Source: CAZKFA01 sp964551925 (GTDB taxonomy: Bacteria > Cyanobacteriota > Vampirovibrionia > LMEP-6097). Taken from it: 51,756 nucleotides of DNA. The notes under the pieces are model-generated. The model was not told where the DNA came from and searched no databases. It was given only the letters and a program-made list of their open reading frames with translations. The stretch spans positions 1-51,756 of the forward strand of contig CAZKFA010000012.1 of assembly GCA_964551925.1 (NCBI GenBank), read 5' to 3'. Of the stretch, positions 6,978 to 14,961 are shown in pieces; the stretch's first letter is position 1, and each line of letters starts with the position of its first letter. Both the position numbers and the translations under genes were made by a program.

Positions 6978-7223
6978 ATGGGACCTGAGATTCCAAAAAA
7001 CGATATCGCACAAACTAAGGTTACGCCACCTCCACGCAAAGGGCCAGAAGTTGTGGAAGCACAAGCTATTACTCCAATAGCAGCTGAAATCAAAGCAGAG
7101 TCCGCAAGTAATCGACTAACGGCCTTACACGATACAGAGAAGATTCCAGAGAATGCTGTTGGCTTACCAGAAGCTCGCATCAATGAAGCATGGATTTCAA
7201 ACAGCCGCGCAGTTACCGTTTGA
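6978..7223 (+). CDS. Small Pro/Glu/Ala-rich hypothetical protein
   Basis: An 81-residue protein beginning MGPEIPKNDIAQ, rich in Pro, Ala, Glu and Thr and probably disordered, with no membrane span or cysteine. Support for coding is a TATAAA box at 6966-6971 ending 6 nt before the ATG, exactly the spacing seen at other genes here. There is no Shine-Dalgarno. I do not recognise it. An antisense frame (6905-7183) is open but lacks such a signal. It could be a secreted or accessory peptide; no function can be given. Confidence 0.5.
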   Translation: MGPEIPKNDIAQTKVTPPPRKGPEVVEAQAITPIAAEIKAESASNRLTALHDTEKIPENAVGLPEARINEAWISNSRAVTV

Positions 7224-7263
7224 CCACTTTTATTTTTTGTTACACTAATGCATAATCAGATCC

Positions 7264-7503
7264 ATAAAATATGAGATCAGTGATAAATTTCGCGCTGAGA
7301 TACTGAGACACTTTGCTTATACTCTCTTTACGCCAATGTGTGGAATTGCTCTTAAGGTGATATTGCTAGAATTAGACATTGATGCTACGATGGTCCCGAG
7401 TTTGCTCTTTGCGTCAATTTCACTGATCGTTGGATTTGGAGTAATGAATCGGGCATACCAAATAACCATGGTCTTAGATCAAAAGATAGAAGGTAAAATA
7501 TGA
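7264..7503 (+). CDS. Small two-helix membrane protein with non-AUG start or frameshift
   Basis: Not callable with ATG/GTG/TTG. An open frame from 7264 (ATA AAA TAT GAG...) to TGA at 7501-7503 encodes about 79 residues with a basic start (KFRAEILRHFAYTLF), two hydrophobic stretches (LFTPMCGIALKVILL and VPSLLFASISLIVGFGV), then NRAYQITMVLDQKIEGKI. A CATAAT box at 7251-7256 ends 7 nt before the ATA, the leaderless spacing found elsewhere. Alternatively an ATG at 7248 opens MHNQIHK and reaches this frame only by a one-base shift at AAAA (7266-7269). The stop overlaps the next ATG as ATGA, supporting real translation. The two-span plan loosely resembles AtpI/AtpZ-type proteins, without a motif to prove it. 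Confidence 0.55.
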   Translation: MKYEISDKFRAEILRHFAYTLFTPMCGIALKVILLELDIDATMVPSLLFASISLIVGFGVMNRAYQITMVLDQKIEGKI

Positions 7504-7616
7504 CAGAATTCCAAAGAATGTTTCTTCAACAATTCATAGTCTTCATAATTATATTATTTATGTACTGGGGTGTGAACAAAGCCATAGAAAATCCTTTTGA
7601 TAAAGAGAATAAGTAA
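7500..7616 (+). CDS. 38-residue single-span membrane protein
   Basis: This ORF begins with an ATG overlapping the upstream stop (ATGA at 7500-7503), a classical translational-coupling arrangement. The product starts MTEFQRMFLQQ, has one strongly hydrophobic segment (FIVFIIILFMYWGV, about residues 12-25) and ends with a charged tail (NKAIENPFDKENK). It would sit in the inner membrane. No family is recognised. The two genes probably make a small membrane complex. The stop is only 3 bp from the convergent ETF-QO stop, leaving no room for a separate terminator. Confidence 0.6.
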   Translation: MTEFQRMFLQQFIVFIIILFMYWGVNKAIENPFDKENK

Positions 7617-7619
7617 TTT

Positions 7620-9422
7620 TTATAATCCCCTGAAATCCGGTCCAGCACCAGCATATGCCGGGTTCACTCTGAGGTTTTGTTCTGGACAAACTATTTCACA
7701 AGTACGACACTGTACGCAATTCTCTAGAGACATTGCGTGTACCTTAACACCTTCAGCAGCGATATCCAAGCGATGTACTTCAGCAGTACAATCAGAGACA
7801 CAAGGTACGTCTAATTTGAGATTCTGATAACGATTGATACATTTCAAACAAGTATCGGCACTAAATTCATCAATGTGATCAGGATGCTCAGGATATTTAG
7901 TATGTGCATAGAACACTGCATCTTCCCGACTATAAACAGTATCTTTAAGATATTCATTACCTAAACCACGAGTCATCAACGCCTTATCAAACATTGGATT
8001 AATATGCTTGTAACACTCTTTGTAGCTAGGTTCTGTTTTGATCTCACTAGGAGCATTCATGTGGAGAGCCGTTGCCACAGCTGCTTTGATAGAAGCAACT
8101 GGATTAGTCAAGCCTACTTGCAAGAAGCCAGGTATAGGATTAGAGAATTTATCCACGCTATCAACAATAGTCGGAACGAACTTCTCAAGCATTTCTGGAT
8201 GATCTAAAAATGCCTTACGGAAATATCTATTAGCTTTAAATTTATCTAAGTAACTAGAGTCTAAAAGATTCTCTTGGTAAGAAGATAGACCAGAAGCGCT
8301 AAAGTCCCTAGTCAAAAAGGCTTCAACAATAGTGTCAGCAGCAATATAACCAGATTCAATAGCCTTATCAACTCCTGACAAAGACTTCATATCAAGTAAG
8401 CCAAGTGCATCACCCAAGAGCAAAGCACCATCAACTTGAAACTGTCTTGGCAAGCTGGATAGACCACCCTCGGGCAACACCGCAGCACCATAGTTTAGAA
8501 GCTCGGCACCTTTAAGTAGTTTTTGTAGCCAAGGATGTTTTTTATATTCTTGTAATTGTTTCTGTGGATGAATATTTGGATTCTTACTATCAAGCGATAT
8601 CACCAAACCAATAGTTAGACGTTTATGATCTAAGCCATAAACGAAACCTCCTCCCAGAGTACCATCTAAAGTTGGATAACCAAGTGTATGATAAACTTTG
8701 CCCTTCATATTCGGTGCATCATCACTCAATCTCCAAGTCTCCTTAACACCAACAGACCATAATTGTGGATTGCTTTGTAGATTATATTTTTTGATGATGT
8801 CTTTAGACAAGAAGCCTTTATCTGCAAAACAGATCATCTTCGCATAAACATTGTCCTCAAGCTCATCTCCGGTGTTAGAGATCTTGACTCCATTAACCTT
8901 ACCGGAGTCATCATAAAGCACCTCAGTAGCAGGAAAACCCGGGAAAAAATCTATAGTCAGATTTTTTAATTCTTTACTACGCTCTTCTAATTTCTGTGCC
9001 ATCCAAGCAACCACATTAGAGAGAGTAAGCACATAGTAGCCTTCTTTAACGAAGTCAGGGAGTGCTGCTCGAGTAACAACAGAAGGCACATCAAATTTTT
9101 TCTTAGTGCCTAATAGTGAGAAGTAACTTTTATCACAGACTGCTTCAATCGGCATGCCATCAGCTTTGTGATTAGGGAAGGCTTTATCAAAAATATTTTT
9201 GTTAACAACGGCACCAGAAACAATATGACCACCAAAATTCTCAGCCTTCTCAAGAATTGCAACATTCAAACGCAGGTCTGGTTTATCAGCCAGCAAATCA
9301 CAGAGCCGATGTGCCAAAGTTAAATTAGCTGGACTACCACCTACCAAAACAACATCATAAGTAATAGGCTCTTTTTTAACCTTATTACTAGTACTGTGTG
9401 CAACCTGTTCTTGTGTAACCAT
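7620..9422 (-). CDS. Electron transfer flavoprotein-ubiquinone oxidoreductase (FixC / ETF-QO family)
   Basis: ETF-QO passes electrons from reduced ETF to the membrane quinone pool through FAD and a 4Fe-4S cluster. The 600-residue length suits the single-chain form. Residues 24-40 carry the FAD dinucleotide motif VVLVGGSPANLTLAHRL, in which the last Gly of the usual G-x-G-P-A-G is Asn. The middle has AEGYI-type GLLDMKSLSGVDKAIESGYIAA, the conserved FAD-contacting region. The C-terminal ferredoxin-like domain includes CLKC and CVQCRTCEIVCPEQNL. It follows etfB-etfA on the same strand, so the three form an ETF:quinone branch for acyl-CoA or other dehydrogenases. Start ATG at 9422 lies 6 nt after TAGAAT. 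Confidence 0.92.
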   Translation of the reverse strand: MVTQEQVAHSTSNKVKKEPITYDVVLVGGSPANLTLAHRLCDLLADKPDLRLNVAILEKAENFGGHIVSGAVVNKNIFDKAFPNHKADGMPIEAVCDKSYFSLLGTKKKFDVPSVVTRAALPDFVKEGYYVLTLSNVVAWMAQKLEERSKELKNLTIDFFPGFPATEVLYDDSGKVNGVKISNTGDELEDNVYAKMICFADKGFLSKDIIKKYNLQSNPQLWSVGVKETWRLSDDAPNMKGKVYHTLGYPTLDGTLGGGFVYGLDHKRLTIGLVISLDSKNPNIHPQKQLQEYKKHPWLQKLLKGAELLNYGAAVLPEGGLSSLPRQFQVDGALLLGDALGLLDMKSLSGVDKAIESGYIAADTIVEAFLTRDFSASGLSSYQENLLDSSYLDKFKANRYFRKAFLDHPEMLEKFVPTIVDSVDKFSNPIPGFLQVGLTNPVASIKAAVATALHMNAPSEIKTEPSYKECYKHINPMFDKALMTRGLGNEYLKDTVYSREDAVFYAHTKYPEHPDHIDEFSADTCLKCINRYQNLKLDVPCVSDCTAEVHRLDIAAEGVKVHAMSLENCVQCRTCEIVCPEQNLRVNPAYAGAGPDFRGL

Positions 9423-9428
9423 AGTAAT

Positions 9429-9434
9429 ATTCTA
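9429..9434 (-). promoter_or_regulatory. -10 box (TAGAAT) of the ETF-QO gene
   Basis: Minus-strand CGCTAGAATATTACTATG places TAGAAT 6 nt before the ATG. No Shine-Dalgarno is present, so a leaderless transcript starting in the 93-bp gap after etfA is likely. Confidence 0.45.
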
Positions 9435-9515
9435 GCGATATATCAGCAAAAAACAGCAAGATTTAGAAATTCTTGATGAATTAAGCCGCTCAAGTGTTAT
9501 CTAAAGAGGAGTTCG

Positions 9516-10574
9516 TTAAACCAAAACTGGCTTACGTGCTTTAAGCTGGCTAATCATCTCAGGAACTACCTGATAAAGATCACCAACAATACCGTGATTA
9601 GCAAAAGAAAAAATCGGCGCCTCTGGATCTTTATTAATAGCAATAATTAAATCAGCCTTCTGCATACCAACTCTATGCTGTAATGCCCCAGAGATACCAC
9701 AAGCGATATAGATTTTTGGTCTGACGGTTTTGCCAGTTTGTCCAACTTGATGTGGATAACTAATCCAACCAAGATCAACAGCCTTACGTGAAGCACCAAT
9801 AACTGCATTATTAAAACACTCAGCTAGACTTTCAAGCAAAACAAAACCTTCAGCATTACCCAAGCCATAACCACCAGCAATAATTACATCTGCTTCAGTA
9901 ATATCAAGCTTACTAGAAACTTCTCTCAATATTTTACTGATCTTTACTCTAAAATCACTTGCTTCTAATTTAACAGCAACTTTCTTAATCTCAACAGTCG
10001 CAGCATCTCTTACAACCGGTTCTAGCAAAGGAAATACGCCTGGTCTAATAGTTGCCATCTGCGGATCTTTCCAAGGTCCAAGAATTCTAGCCTTCAATGA
10101 TTCACCAAAGCTTGGACGATTTGCATAAAGGCATTCTGGGAAATAACCAATCTTCGATTTGTCCACACCAGCCTTATGCTCATAGGGTCCAATATCAAGT
10201 TCGATAGTATCAGCAGTGAGTCCAGTCTCATAAAATGCTGCGATACGTGGAGCTAAATCTCTACCAGTAGTAGTTGATCCCATCAACAAGGTATGGGGAG
10301 CTCTTTCCCAAGTATTCAATTCATTGATGATAACTCTGCGATAAACCAAGGTACGATATTCAGCCAGCTCTGGATCATCAGCCAAATAAATCTTATCTGC
10401 GCCAGCAGCAACCACTCTCTGGATCTGGTCTTGCATGTTGTGACCAAGAATAAAACAACTCAAAGGTGAACCAAGTTTCTGAGCAAGTTTACGTCCCTCT
10501 CCTAACAATTCAAGGGTTACATTTGCGATCTTAGAATCAACCTGTTCTGCTACTACTAAAACTTCACCAGCCAT
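9516..10574 (-). CDS. etfA: Electron transfer flavoprotein alpha subunit
   Basis: EtfA pairs with EtfB to accept electrons from acyl-CoA and other dehydrogenases; its C-terminal domain binds the redox FAD. The 352-residue product has the N-terminal Rossmann-like half (MAGEVLVVAEQ) and the diagnostic C-terminal segment: VDLGWISYPHQVGQTGKTV, IYIACGISGALQH and AINKDPEAPIFSFANHGIVGD. It starts 2 bp after the etfB stop, so they are co-transcribed. The adjacent ETF-QO gene indicates quinone reduction rather than electron bifurcation as the main route, but that is inference. A second etfA homologue lies at 34773-35726. Confidence 0.96.
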   Translation of the reverse strand: MAGEVLVVAEQVDSKIANVTLELLGEGRKLAQKLGSPLSCFILGHNMQDQIQRVVAAGADKIYLADDPELAEYRTLVYRRVIINELNTWERAPHTLLMGSTTTGRDLAPRIAAFYETGLTADTIELDIGPYEHKAGVDKSKIGYFPECLYANRPSFGESLKARILGPWKDPQMATIRPGVFPLLEPVVRDAATVEIKKVAVKLEASDFRVKISKILREVSSKLDITEADVIIAGGYGLGNAEGFVLLESLAECFNNAVIGASRKAVDLGWISYPHQVGQTGKTVRPKIYIACGISGALQHRVGMQKADLIIAINKDPEAPIFSFANHGIVGDLYQVVPEMISQLKARKPVLV

Positions 10575-10576
10575 CT

Positions 10577-11428
10577 TTATACTTTTACAAACTCCATCAC
10601 CTTAGAGTCAATGACTTCTGAAACCATCTCTCCAACAGCCTTACCTTGATGCATAGTACAGTTGCCACCAACAGTGCCAATCTTCCAAGTCATAGAGACA
10701 ATAGTCGGTGAGCCCGGCAGTCCGCAACGTGCTTCATCAGCCTTACAATCTTCTAAATTAATAACTTTAATATATTGCTTCTGCAATTCTGGATCACGTT
10801 TAATCTCTTGAACGAAACGCGCTCCACGAAAGGTTTTGTATTGTAATTTCTTGTAACTATTAGCAATGGTTAATAGCGCAGGCAACTCAGCCGCCACTTC
10901 CATCGCACCGCCCTCAATAACCTTGCGAGCATGAATAATATTATTTGCGATACTAAAATCTTCAACGTAAGTTACTTGCGTCAAATCCAATCTCTCAGAG
11001 ATCTCTGGACCAACTTGAGCTGTATCGCCATCCGTAGTCTGCAAACCACAAAACACTATATCCGCTGGACCATCAGTCTCAATCAAATGTTCAAGAGTTC
11101 TAGATAAAGCATACGCAGTAGCTAAAGTATCAGAAGCAGCAAGCTTACGATCTGACAAAATACAACACTTATCAACACCATGTTCTAGAGCTTGATAGAG
11201 AATTTCTACTGCTGGAGGTGGTCCCATAGTAACAGCTGTTACTTTAGAATCAGGTCCCCCAAAGCGCTTTGCACTAAGTGCCGCTTCAATAGCAAACGCG
11301 TCAAAAGGATTGAGCATCTTACCAGCTTTGGCTCTATCAATAGTACCGTCAGGATTAATACCAGCTTTAGATCTAGTATCTGGGACTTGCTTGATAAGAA
11401 CGTATATATTGAGATCTTTATTAGCCAT
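10577..11428 (-). CDS. etfB: Electron transfer flavoprotein beta subunit
   Basis: EtfB binds AMP (or a second FAD in bifurcating types) and forms the ETF heterodimer with EtfA. The 283-residue product contains IYVLIKQVPDTRSKAGINPDG, LNPFDAFAIEAAL and VTAVTMGPP, standard EtfB motifs, and GLQTTDGDTAQVGP, which binds the nucleotide. A TAAAAT box lies 10 nt before the ATG on the minus strand inside the 47-bp gap after frr, so etfBA probably has its own promoter. The N-terminus keeps the sequence commonly seen before the recognition loop. It is the only etfB in the window, so both EtfA proteins may compete for it. Confidence 0.96.
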   Translation of the reverse strand: MANKDLNIYVLIKQVPDTRSKAGINPDGTIDRAKAGKMLNPFDAFAIEAALSAKRFGGPDSKVTAVTMGPPPAVEILYQALEHGVDKCCILSDRKLAASDTLATAYALSRTLEHLIETDGPADIVFCGLQTTDGDTAQVGPEISERLDLTQVTYVEDFSIANNIIHARKVIEGGAMEVAAELPALLTIANSYKKLQYKTFRGARFVQEIKRDPELQKQYIKVINLEDCKADEARCGLPGSPTIVSMTWKIGTVGGNCTMHQGKAVGEMVSEVIDSKVMEFVKV

Positions 11429-11475
11429 GGACTTTTTAATTTTATTGCGTGTAAGGAGTTTATGACTGGATTTAA

Positions 11476-12009
11476 TTAAATTGTCATTATTTCTTTTTCC
11501 TTGGCATCAGCAAGAGCATCAATTTGAGCAACAAACTTATCAGTTTGTTTTTGTATATCTTCTTGATCTTTATGCCTTTGATCCTCAGAAACATCCGTTT
11601 GTTTCTTGATTACATCAATAGCATCACGGCGCGCATTACGTATAACAACTTTACTATTTTCTGCTTCTTTACGAATTATTTTAGCTAATTCTTCCCGTCT
11701 CTGTTTAGTGAGCTCTGGAATAGAGATGATCAACCTATTACCATCGTTGGTTGGAGTCAAACCAAGACCACTATCTTGAATCGCCTTCTCCATGTCTTTA
11801 AGGCTAGATTTATCAAAAGGCTGCACATAAAGAGTTCGTCCATCAGCAATACTGATGTTCGCCATATTTTTAATTGGTGTTTTAGTACCATAGTAATCAG
11901 CACTAACTCTATCTAAGATTGCCGGATTGGCTCTACCTGTTCTTATCGTCGCAAATTCTCGTTCAAGAGCTTCAACGGCTTTGGTCATTCTATCTTGTAG
12001 GTCTTGCAT
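11476..12009 (-). CDS. frr: Ribosome recycling factor
   Basis: RRF splits post-termination ribosomes together with EF-G. The 177-residue protein is slightly shorter than the usual 185. It shows REFATIRTGRANPAILDRV (about 20-38), Y-Y-G-T-K-T-P, SIADGRTLYVQPFDKS, ISIPELTKQRREELAKIIRKE and the C-terminal DVIKK / ERRHKDQ-like EDQRHKDQEDIQKQTD helix. The start ATG at 12009 lies 8 nt after TATAAT without a Shine-Dalgarno. The usual upstream pyrH/tsf are not here; instead palindromic element C and divergent hppA are upstream. Confidence 0.96.
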   Translation of the reverse strand: MQDLQDRMTKAVEALEREFATIRTGRANPAILDRVSADYYGTKTPIKNMANISIADGRTLYVQPFDKSSLKDMEKAIQDSGLGLTPTNDGNRLIISIPELTKQRREELAKIIRKEAENSKVVIRNARRDAIDVIKKQTDVSEDQRHKDQEDIQKQTDKFVAQIDALADAKEKEIMTI

Positions 12010-12017
12010 ATAATTTT

Positions 12018-12023
12018 ATTATA
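12018..12023 (-). promoter_or_regulatory. -10 box (TATAAT) of frr
   Basis: Minus-strand GGAATACTATATAATA lies 8 nt before the ATG. A very similar string (GGAATACTATATTATA) precedes the TTG start of the LD-carboxypeptidase at 51366, and GGATACTATAAT occurs at 46487-46498, suggesting a shared promoter type. Confidence 0.5.
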
Positions 12024-12065
12024 TAGTATTCCTCTAATCTTTAGTTGATTTACCAGAGAAGCCTC

Positions 12066-12204
12066 AGAAATCAGCTACTCGAAAAGTTAATAAGATTAAA
12101 GCACTTATAAGCAAGGATGCAGCGGAGCCATGTCCCTGCTCGCAAGCTTGCGAAGCGAGACAGGGACCGGAGCTGCCGGGCGCCTTTTCGAGTAGCTGAT
12201 TTCT
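12066..12204. repeat. Nested palindromic element C (perfect 21-bp arms plus conserved core)
   Basis: The outer arms are a perfect 21-bp inverted repeat starting AGAAATCAGCTACTCG (12066-12086) and ending in GAGTAGCTGATTTCT (12184-12204). The core GCAGCGGAGCCATGTCCCTG (12119-12138) faces CAGGGACCGGAGCTGC (12161-12176). The apical stem is CTCGC (12139-12143) with GCGAG (12155-12159). Arms and apical stem are unrelated to those in A and D, but each is self-complementary. It lies between divergent frr and hppA. The rest of this 310-bp gap contains their -10 boxes. Confidence 0.92.
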
Positions 12205-12319
12205 AGCTCTTAAATTCAGGCTTGCCCCAAAATAAGTGATACACCATTAGCAGGCATAATACTAAAAATTTTAAGCAATTAAAGGATTTTATTAATGCTG
12301 ATATGATAAATTAACTCTT

Positions 12320-14419
12320 ATGAACATAGTGGTTTATACTTCGATTTTAGCAAGCCTTCTGGCAATTTTAGTTGGATTTGCCTACGCATGGTGGATTTAT
12401 AAACTTGATACCGGCACCGCAGCCATGAAAGAAATAGCAGCCGCTATTCAAGATGGCGCAGAAGCCTTTTTAAGACGCCAGTACAAAACAATCGCAATTG
12501 TTGGAGCTATACTTGCCATCCTTATATACTGTTTCCTTGGACTTAAGGTAGTACTTGGATTTATCGTTGGTGCTTTGTTAAGTGGATTGGCTGGGTTTAT
12601 TGGCATGAATGTCTCTGTCAAAGCCAATATTCGTACAGCTCAAGCGGCGACCATTAGCATGAAAGACGCTCTAGATGTCAGCTTTAGAGGTGGTGCAGTA
12701 ACAGGTTTATTGGTGGTAGGTCTAGGTCTACTTGGAGTTTCTGGTTTCTTTGCTTACCTTCAAAGCACCTACCCGGATGCTATCGAAGAAAACGTCCAAG
12801 CCCTTATAGGGTTAGCCTTTGGCTCTAGTTTGATTTCAGTTTTTGCCCGTCTTGGCGGCGGCATCTTCACCAAAGGTGCGGATGTTGGTGCTGATTTAGT
12901 TGGTAAAGTTGAAGCTGGTATCCCAGAAGATGATCCTCGCAATCCCGCCGTTATCGCTGATAACGTTGGTGACAACGTTGGTGATTGCGCAGGCATGGCA
13001 GCAGACTTGTTTGAAACCTATGCTGTGACTGCAACTGCGGTCATGCTTCTAGGCTTACTCAATTATCGTGACTTAGTTCTTGCTGGTAACCTAGCTCCAA
13101 TTATGTACCCACTAGCAATGGGAGCCGCTGCTATTGTGGCTTCCATACTTGGTAACTTCTTTGTCAAACTTGGTTCAAGCAACAACGTGATGAAAGCACT
13201 CTACAAAGGGCTTATAGTAAGCGGGTTAGTGGCTGCGATTGCTTTTTATTTTATAACCAATTCAATCATGGTTGGTTTAGATCATCCGACTTTTAATTAC
13301 TATGTTTGTACTTTAGTTGGCTTGATACTCACCGGTTTATTTGTTATCATCACTGAATATTACACTTCAACAAGCTATCGCCCAGTTCAGCTCATAGCGA
13401 AGGCTTCAGAGTCCGGACATGCAACCAATATCATCACTGGATTAGCAATCTCACTAGAGGCGACTGCGCTTCCTATAGTGGTTATAGTCATTTCAATTCT
13501 AACGACCTACAGCCTTGCTGGTGTCTACGGTGTCGGTGTCGCTGCTATGAGTATGTTATCGATGGCGGGCATCATTGTTGCGCTTGATTCCTACGGTCCA
13601 ATCACCGACAACGCTGGCGGTATCGCAGAGATGGCTGGCATGGATGCTAAAGTTCGCGCGGTAACTGATCCATTAGATGCTGTTGGTAACACAACCAAAG
13701 CCGTTACTAAAGGCTACGCTATCGGTTCAGCCGCACTTGCTGCAATTGTTTTATTTGCCAGCTTTGAGCATGACTTAGTTAATGCGGTTACGAAATTTAA
13801 TGAGACTCATCCAATACAGTTAGCGATGCCTTCTTTTGATATCTCAGATCCTTATGTACTCAGTGGTTTATTTATTGGTGGCATGATTCCATTCTTGTTC
13901 AGTGCGTTTGCAATGATGTCAGTTGGCAAGGTGGCTGGTCATGTGGTTAATGAAGTCAGAAGACAGTTCCTTGAGATCCCTGGCATCATGGAATTCAAAG
14001 CCAAACCAGATTATGCTCGTTGTGTTGATATAGTAACCAAAGGCGCTATCAAAGAAATGGTAGTACCTGCTCTGTTACCGGTTTTGGTGCCAGTGATCAT
14101 TACTATTATTGGTAGAGTTTATCTCAATGATGTTGCGCCAATGGCCTCTGTCAAAATTATGGGTGGCGTACTTGTTGGTAGTATCATCACTGGATTATTT
14201 CAAGCTATCTCTATGACCTCTGGTGGCGGCGCTTGGGACAATGCTAAGAAATATATTGAAGATGGACATCACGGCGGCAAGGGTTCAGAAGCACACAAAG
14301 CTGCTATCACAGGTGATACCGTTGGTGATCCTTACAAAGACACAGCAGGTCCAGCAATTAATCCAATGATCAAGATCATTAATATCATTGCGTTGCTGTT
14401 GATTCCTTATTTACTCTAA
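12320..14419 (+). CDS. hppA: Membrane-bound proton-translocating pyrophosphatase, K+-independent type
   Basis: H+-PPase couples pyrophosphate hydrolysis to ion pumping across the inner membrane. The 699-residue protein has about 16 membrane spans and the catalytic signature DVGADLVGKVEAGIPEDDPR, then NPAVIADNVGDNVGD, and the C-terminal DTVGDPYKDTAGPAINP. The segment GNTTKAVTKG has Lys and Thr at the positions that separate K+-independent H+-PPases (K, T) from K+-dependent enzymes (A, A), so I call it K+-independent; this follows established knowledge of the family. A TATGAT box (12302-12307) lies 12 nt before the ATG. It overlaps the stop of the convergent gene at 14411 by 9 bp. Likely role: recovering energy from PPi when ATP is short. 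Confidence 0.96.
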   Translation: MNIVVYTSILASLLAILVGFAYAWWIYKLDTGTAAMKEIAAAIQDGAEAFLRRQYKTIAIVGAILAILIYCFLGLKVVLGFIVGALLSGLAGFIGMNVSVKANIRTAQAATISMKDALDVSFRGGAVTGLLVVGLGLLGVSGFFAYLQSTYPDAIEENVQALIGLAFGSSLISVFARLGGGIFTKGADVGADLVGKVEAGIPEDDPRNPAVIADNVGDNVGDCAGMAADLFETYAVTATAVMLLGLLNYRDLVLAGNLAPIMYPLAMGAAAIVASILGNFFVKLGSSNNVMKALYKGLIVSGLVAAIAFYFITNSIMVGLDHPTFNYYVCTLVGLILTGLFVIITEYYTSTSYRPVQLIAKASESGHATNIITGLAISLEATALPIVVIVISILTTYSLAGVYGVGVAAMSMLSMAGIIVALDSYGPITDNAGGIAEMAGMDAKVRAVTDPLDAVGNTTKAVTKGYAIGSAALAAIVLFASFEHDLVNAVTKFNETHPIQLAMPSFDISDPYVLSGLFIGGMIPFLFSAFAMMSVGKVAGHVVNEVRRQFLEIPGIMEFKAKPDYARCVDIVTKGAIKEMVVPALLPVLVPVIITIIGRVYLNDVAPMASVKIMGGVLVGSIITGLFQAISMTSGGGAWDNAKKYIEDGHHGGKGSEAHKAAITGDTVGDPYKDTAGPAINPMIKIINIIALLLIPYLL

Positions 14420-14905
14420 ATCTAATAATCTCGGCAATCTTCTAAAAGATGGTTTCAGATTGACTTCAGTGTCATCATCATCTTGAACGCGAACTATTTT
14501 TTTAGGAGCTTCTGTTTTTGGAGGCTCGGCAAATAGCTCACTATTCTCATAATTTTTGTAGAAACGTTTTGCGATTTCATCCACACTGATAACTCTATTA
14601 TCAACAACAGAATCTGTTGTAGTTGTAGCTTTAAGTGTCTTGAATTGTTTGTGCAGATCTTCATGTTGAATAAACATCAACTTCACATCGTCAGCATTTT
14701 CTTTCTGGCGATGACGCAGACCGACAACTTCTTCTTGAAGTTTTTTGATAATCTCATTTTGTTTCTCAAGAATTTCTTTGATGTCTATAACTTGTTTAGC
14801 GAGTACTTTAATAGTTTCGATGGCCTTATTATCCAAGCTGCTTGCTTTTGGCTCAGCTATATCTTTCTTAGTAGAAATCTTCTTGAATAAATCAGCGTGT
14901 TCCAT
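14411..14905 (-). CDS. Coiled-coil hypothetical protein
   Basis: A 164-residue cytosolic protein with a coiled coil over about residues 28-95 (VLAKQVIDIKEILEKQNEII and onward), a Thr-rich linker near 95-102 and an acidic-then-basic tail (DDDDTEV ... SFRRLPRLLDLE). No enzyme motif. A TAATCT box lies about 10 nt before the ATG. It is convergent with hppA, overlapping its end, and divergent from glyA. It may be a scaffold or adaptor; I do not recognise the family. Confidence 0.75.
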   Translation of the reverse strand: MEHADLFKKISTKKDIAEPKASSLDNKAIETIKVLAKQVIDIKEILEKQNEIIKKLQEEVVGLRHRQKENADDVKLMFIQHEDLHKQFKTLKATTTTDSVVDNRVISVDEIAKRFYKNYENSELFAEPPKTEAPKKIVRVQDDDDTEVNLKPSFRRLPRLLDLE

Positions 14906-14961
14906 GACTCTAATTAGATTATTCTCAGATTTAAATACGTTTTAACTAGGTTATTTGGGGG

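Noticed and set aside
6905..7183. 92-residue antisense ORF
   Set aside because: It is antisense to the 6978 gene, starts without an SD or near -10 box, and its open frame follows from the composition of the other strand.
7620..11428. Electron-bifurcating Fix/Etf complex
   Set aside because: No FixX-type separate ferredoxin or bifurcating dehydrogenase is present; the single-chain ETF-QO argues for ordinary quinone reduction.
12066..12204. Insertion sequence with terminal inverted repeats
   Set aside because: There is no transposase and no target duplication, arms differ between copies, and the unit is below 260 bp. A MITE-like origin of the core is discussed as a finding.
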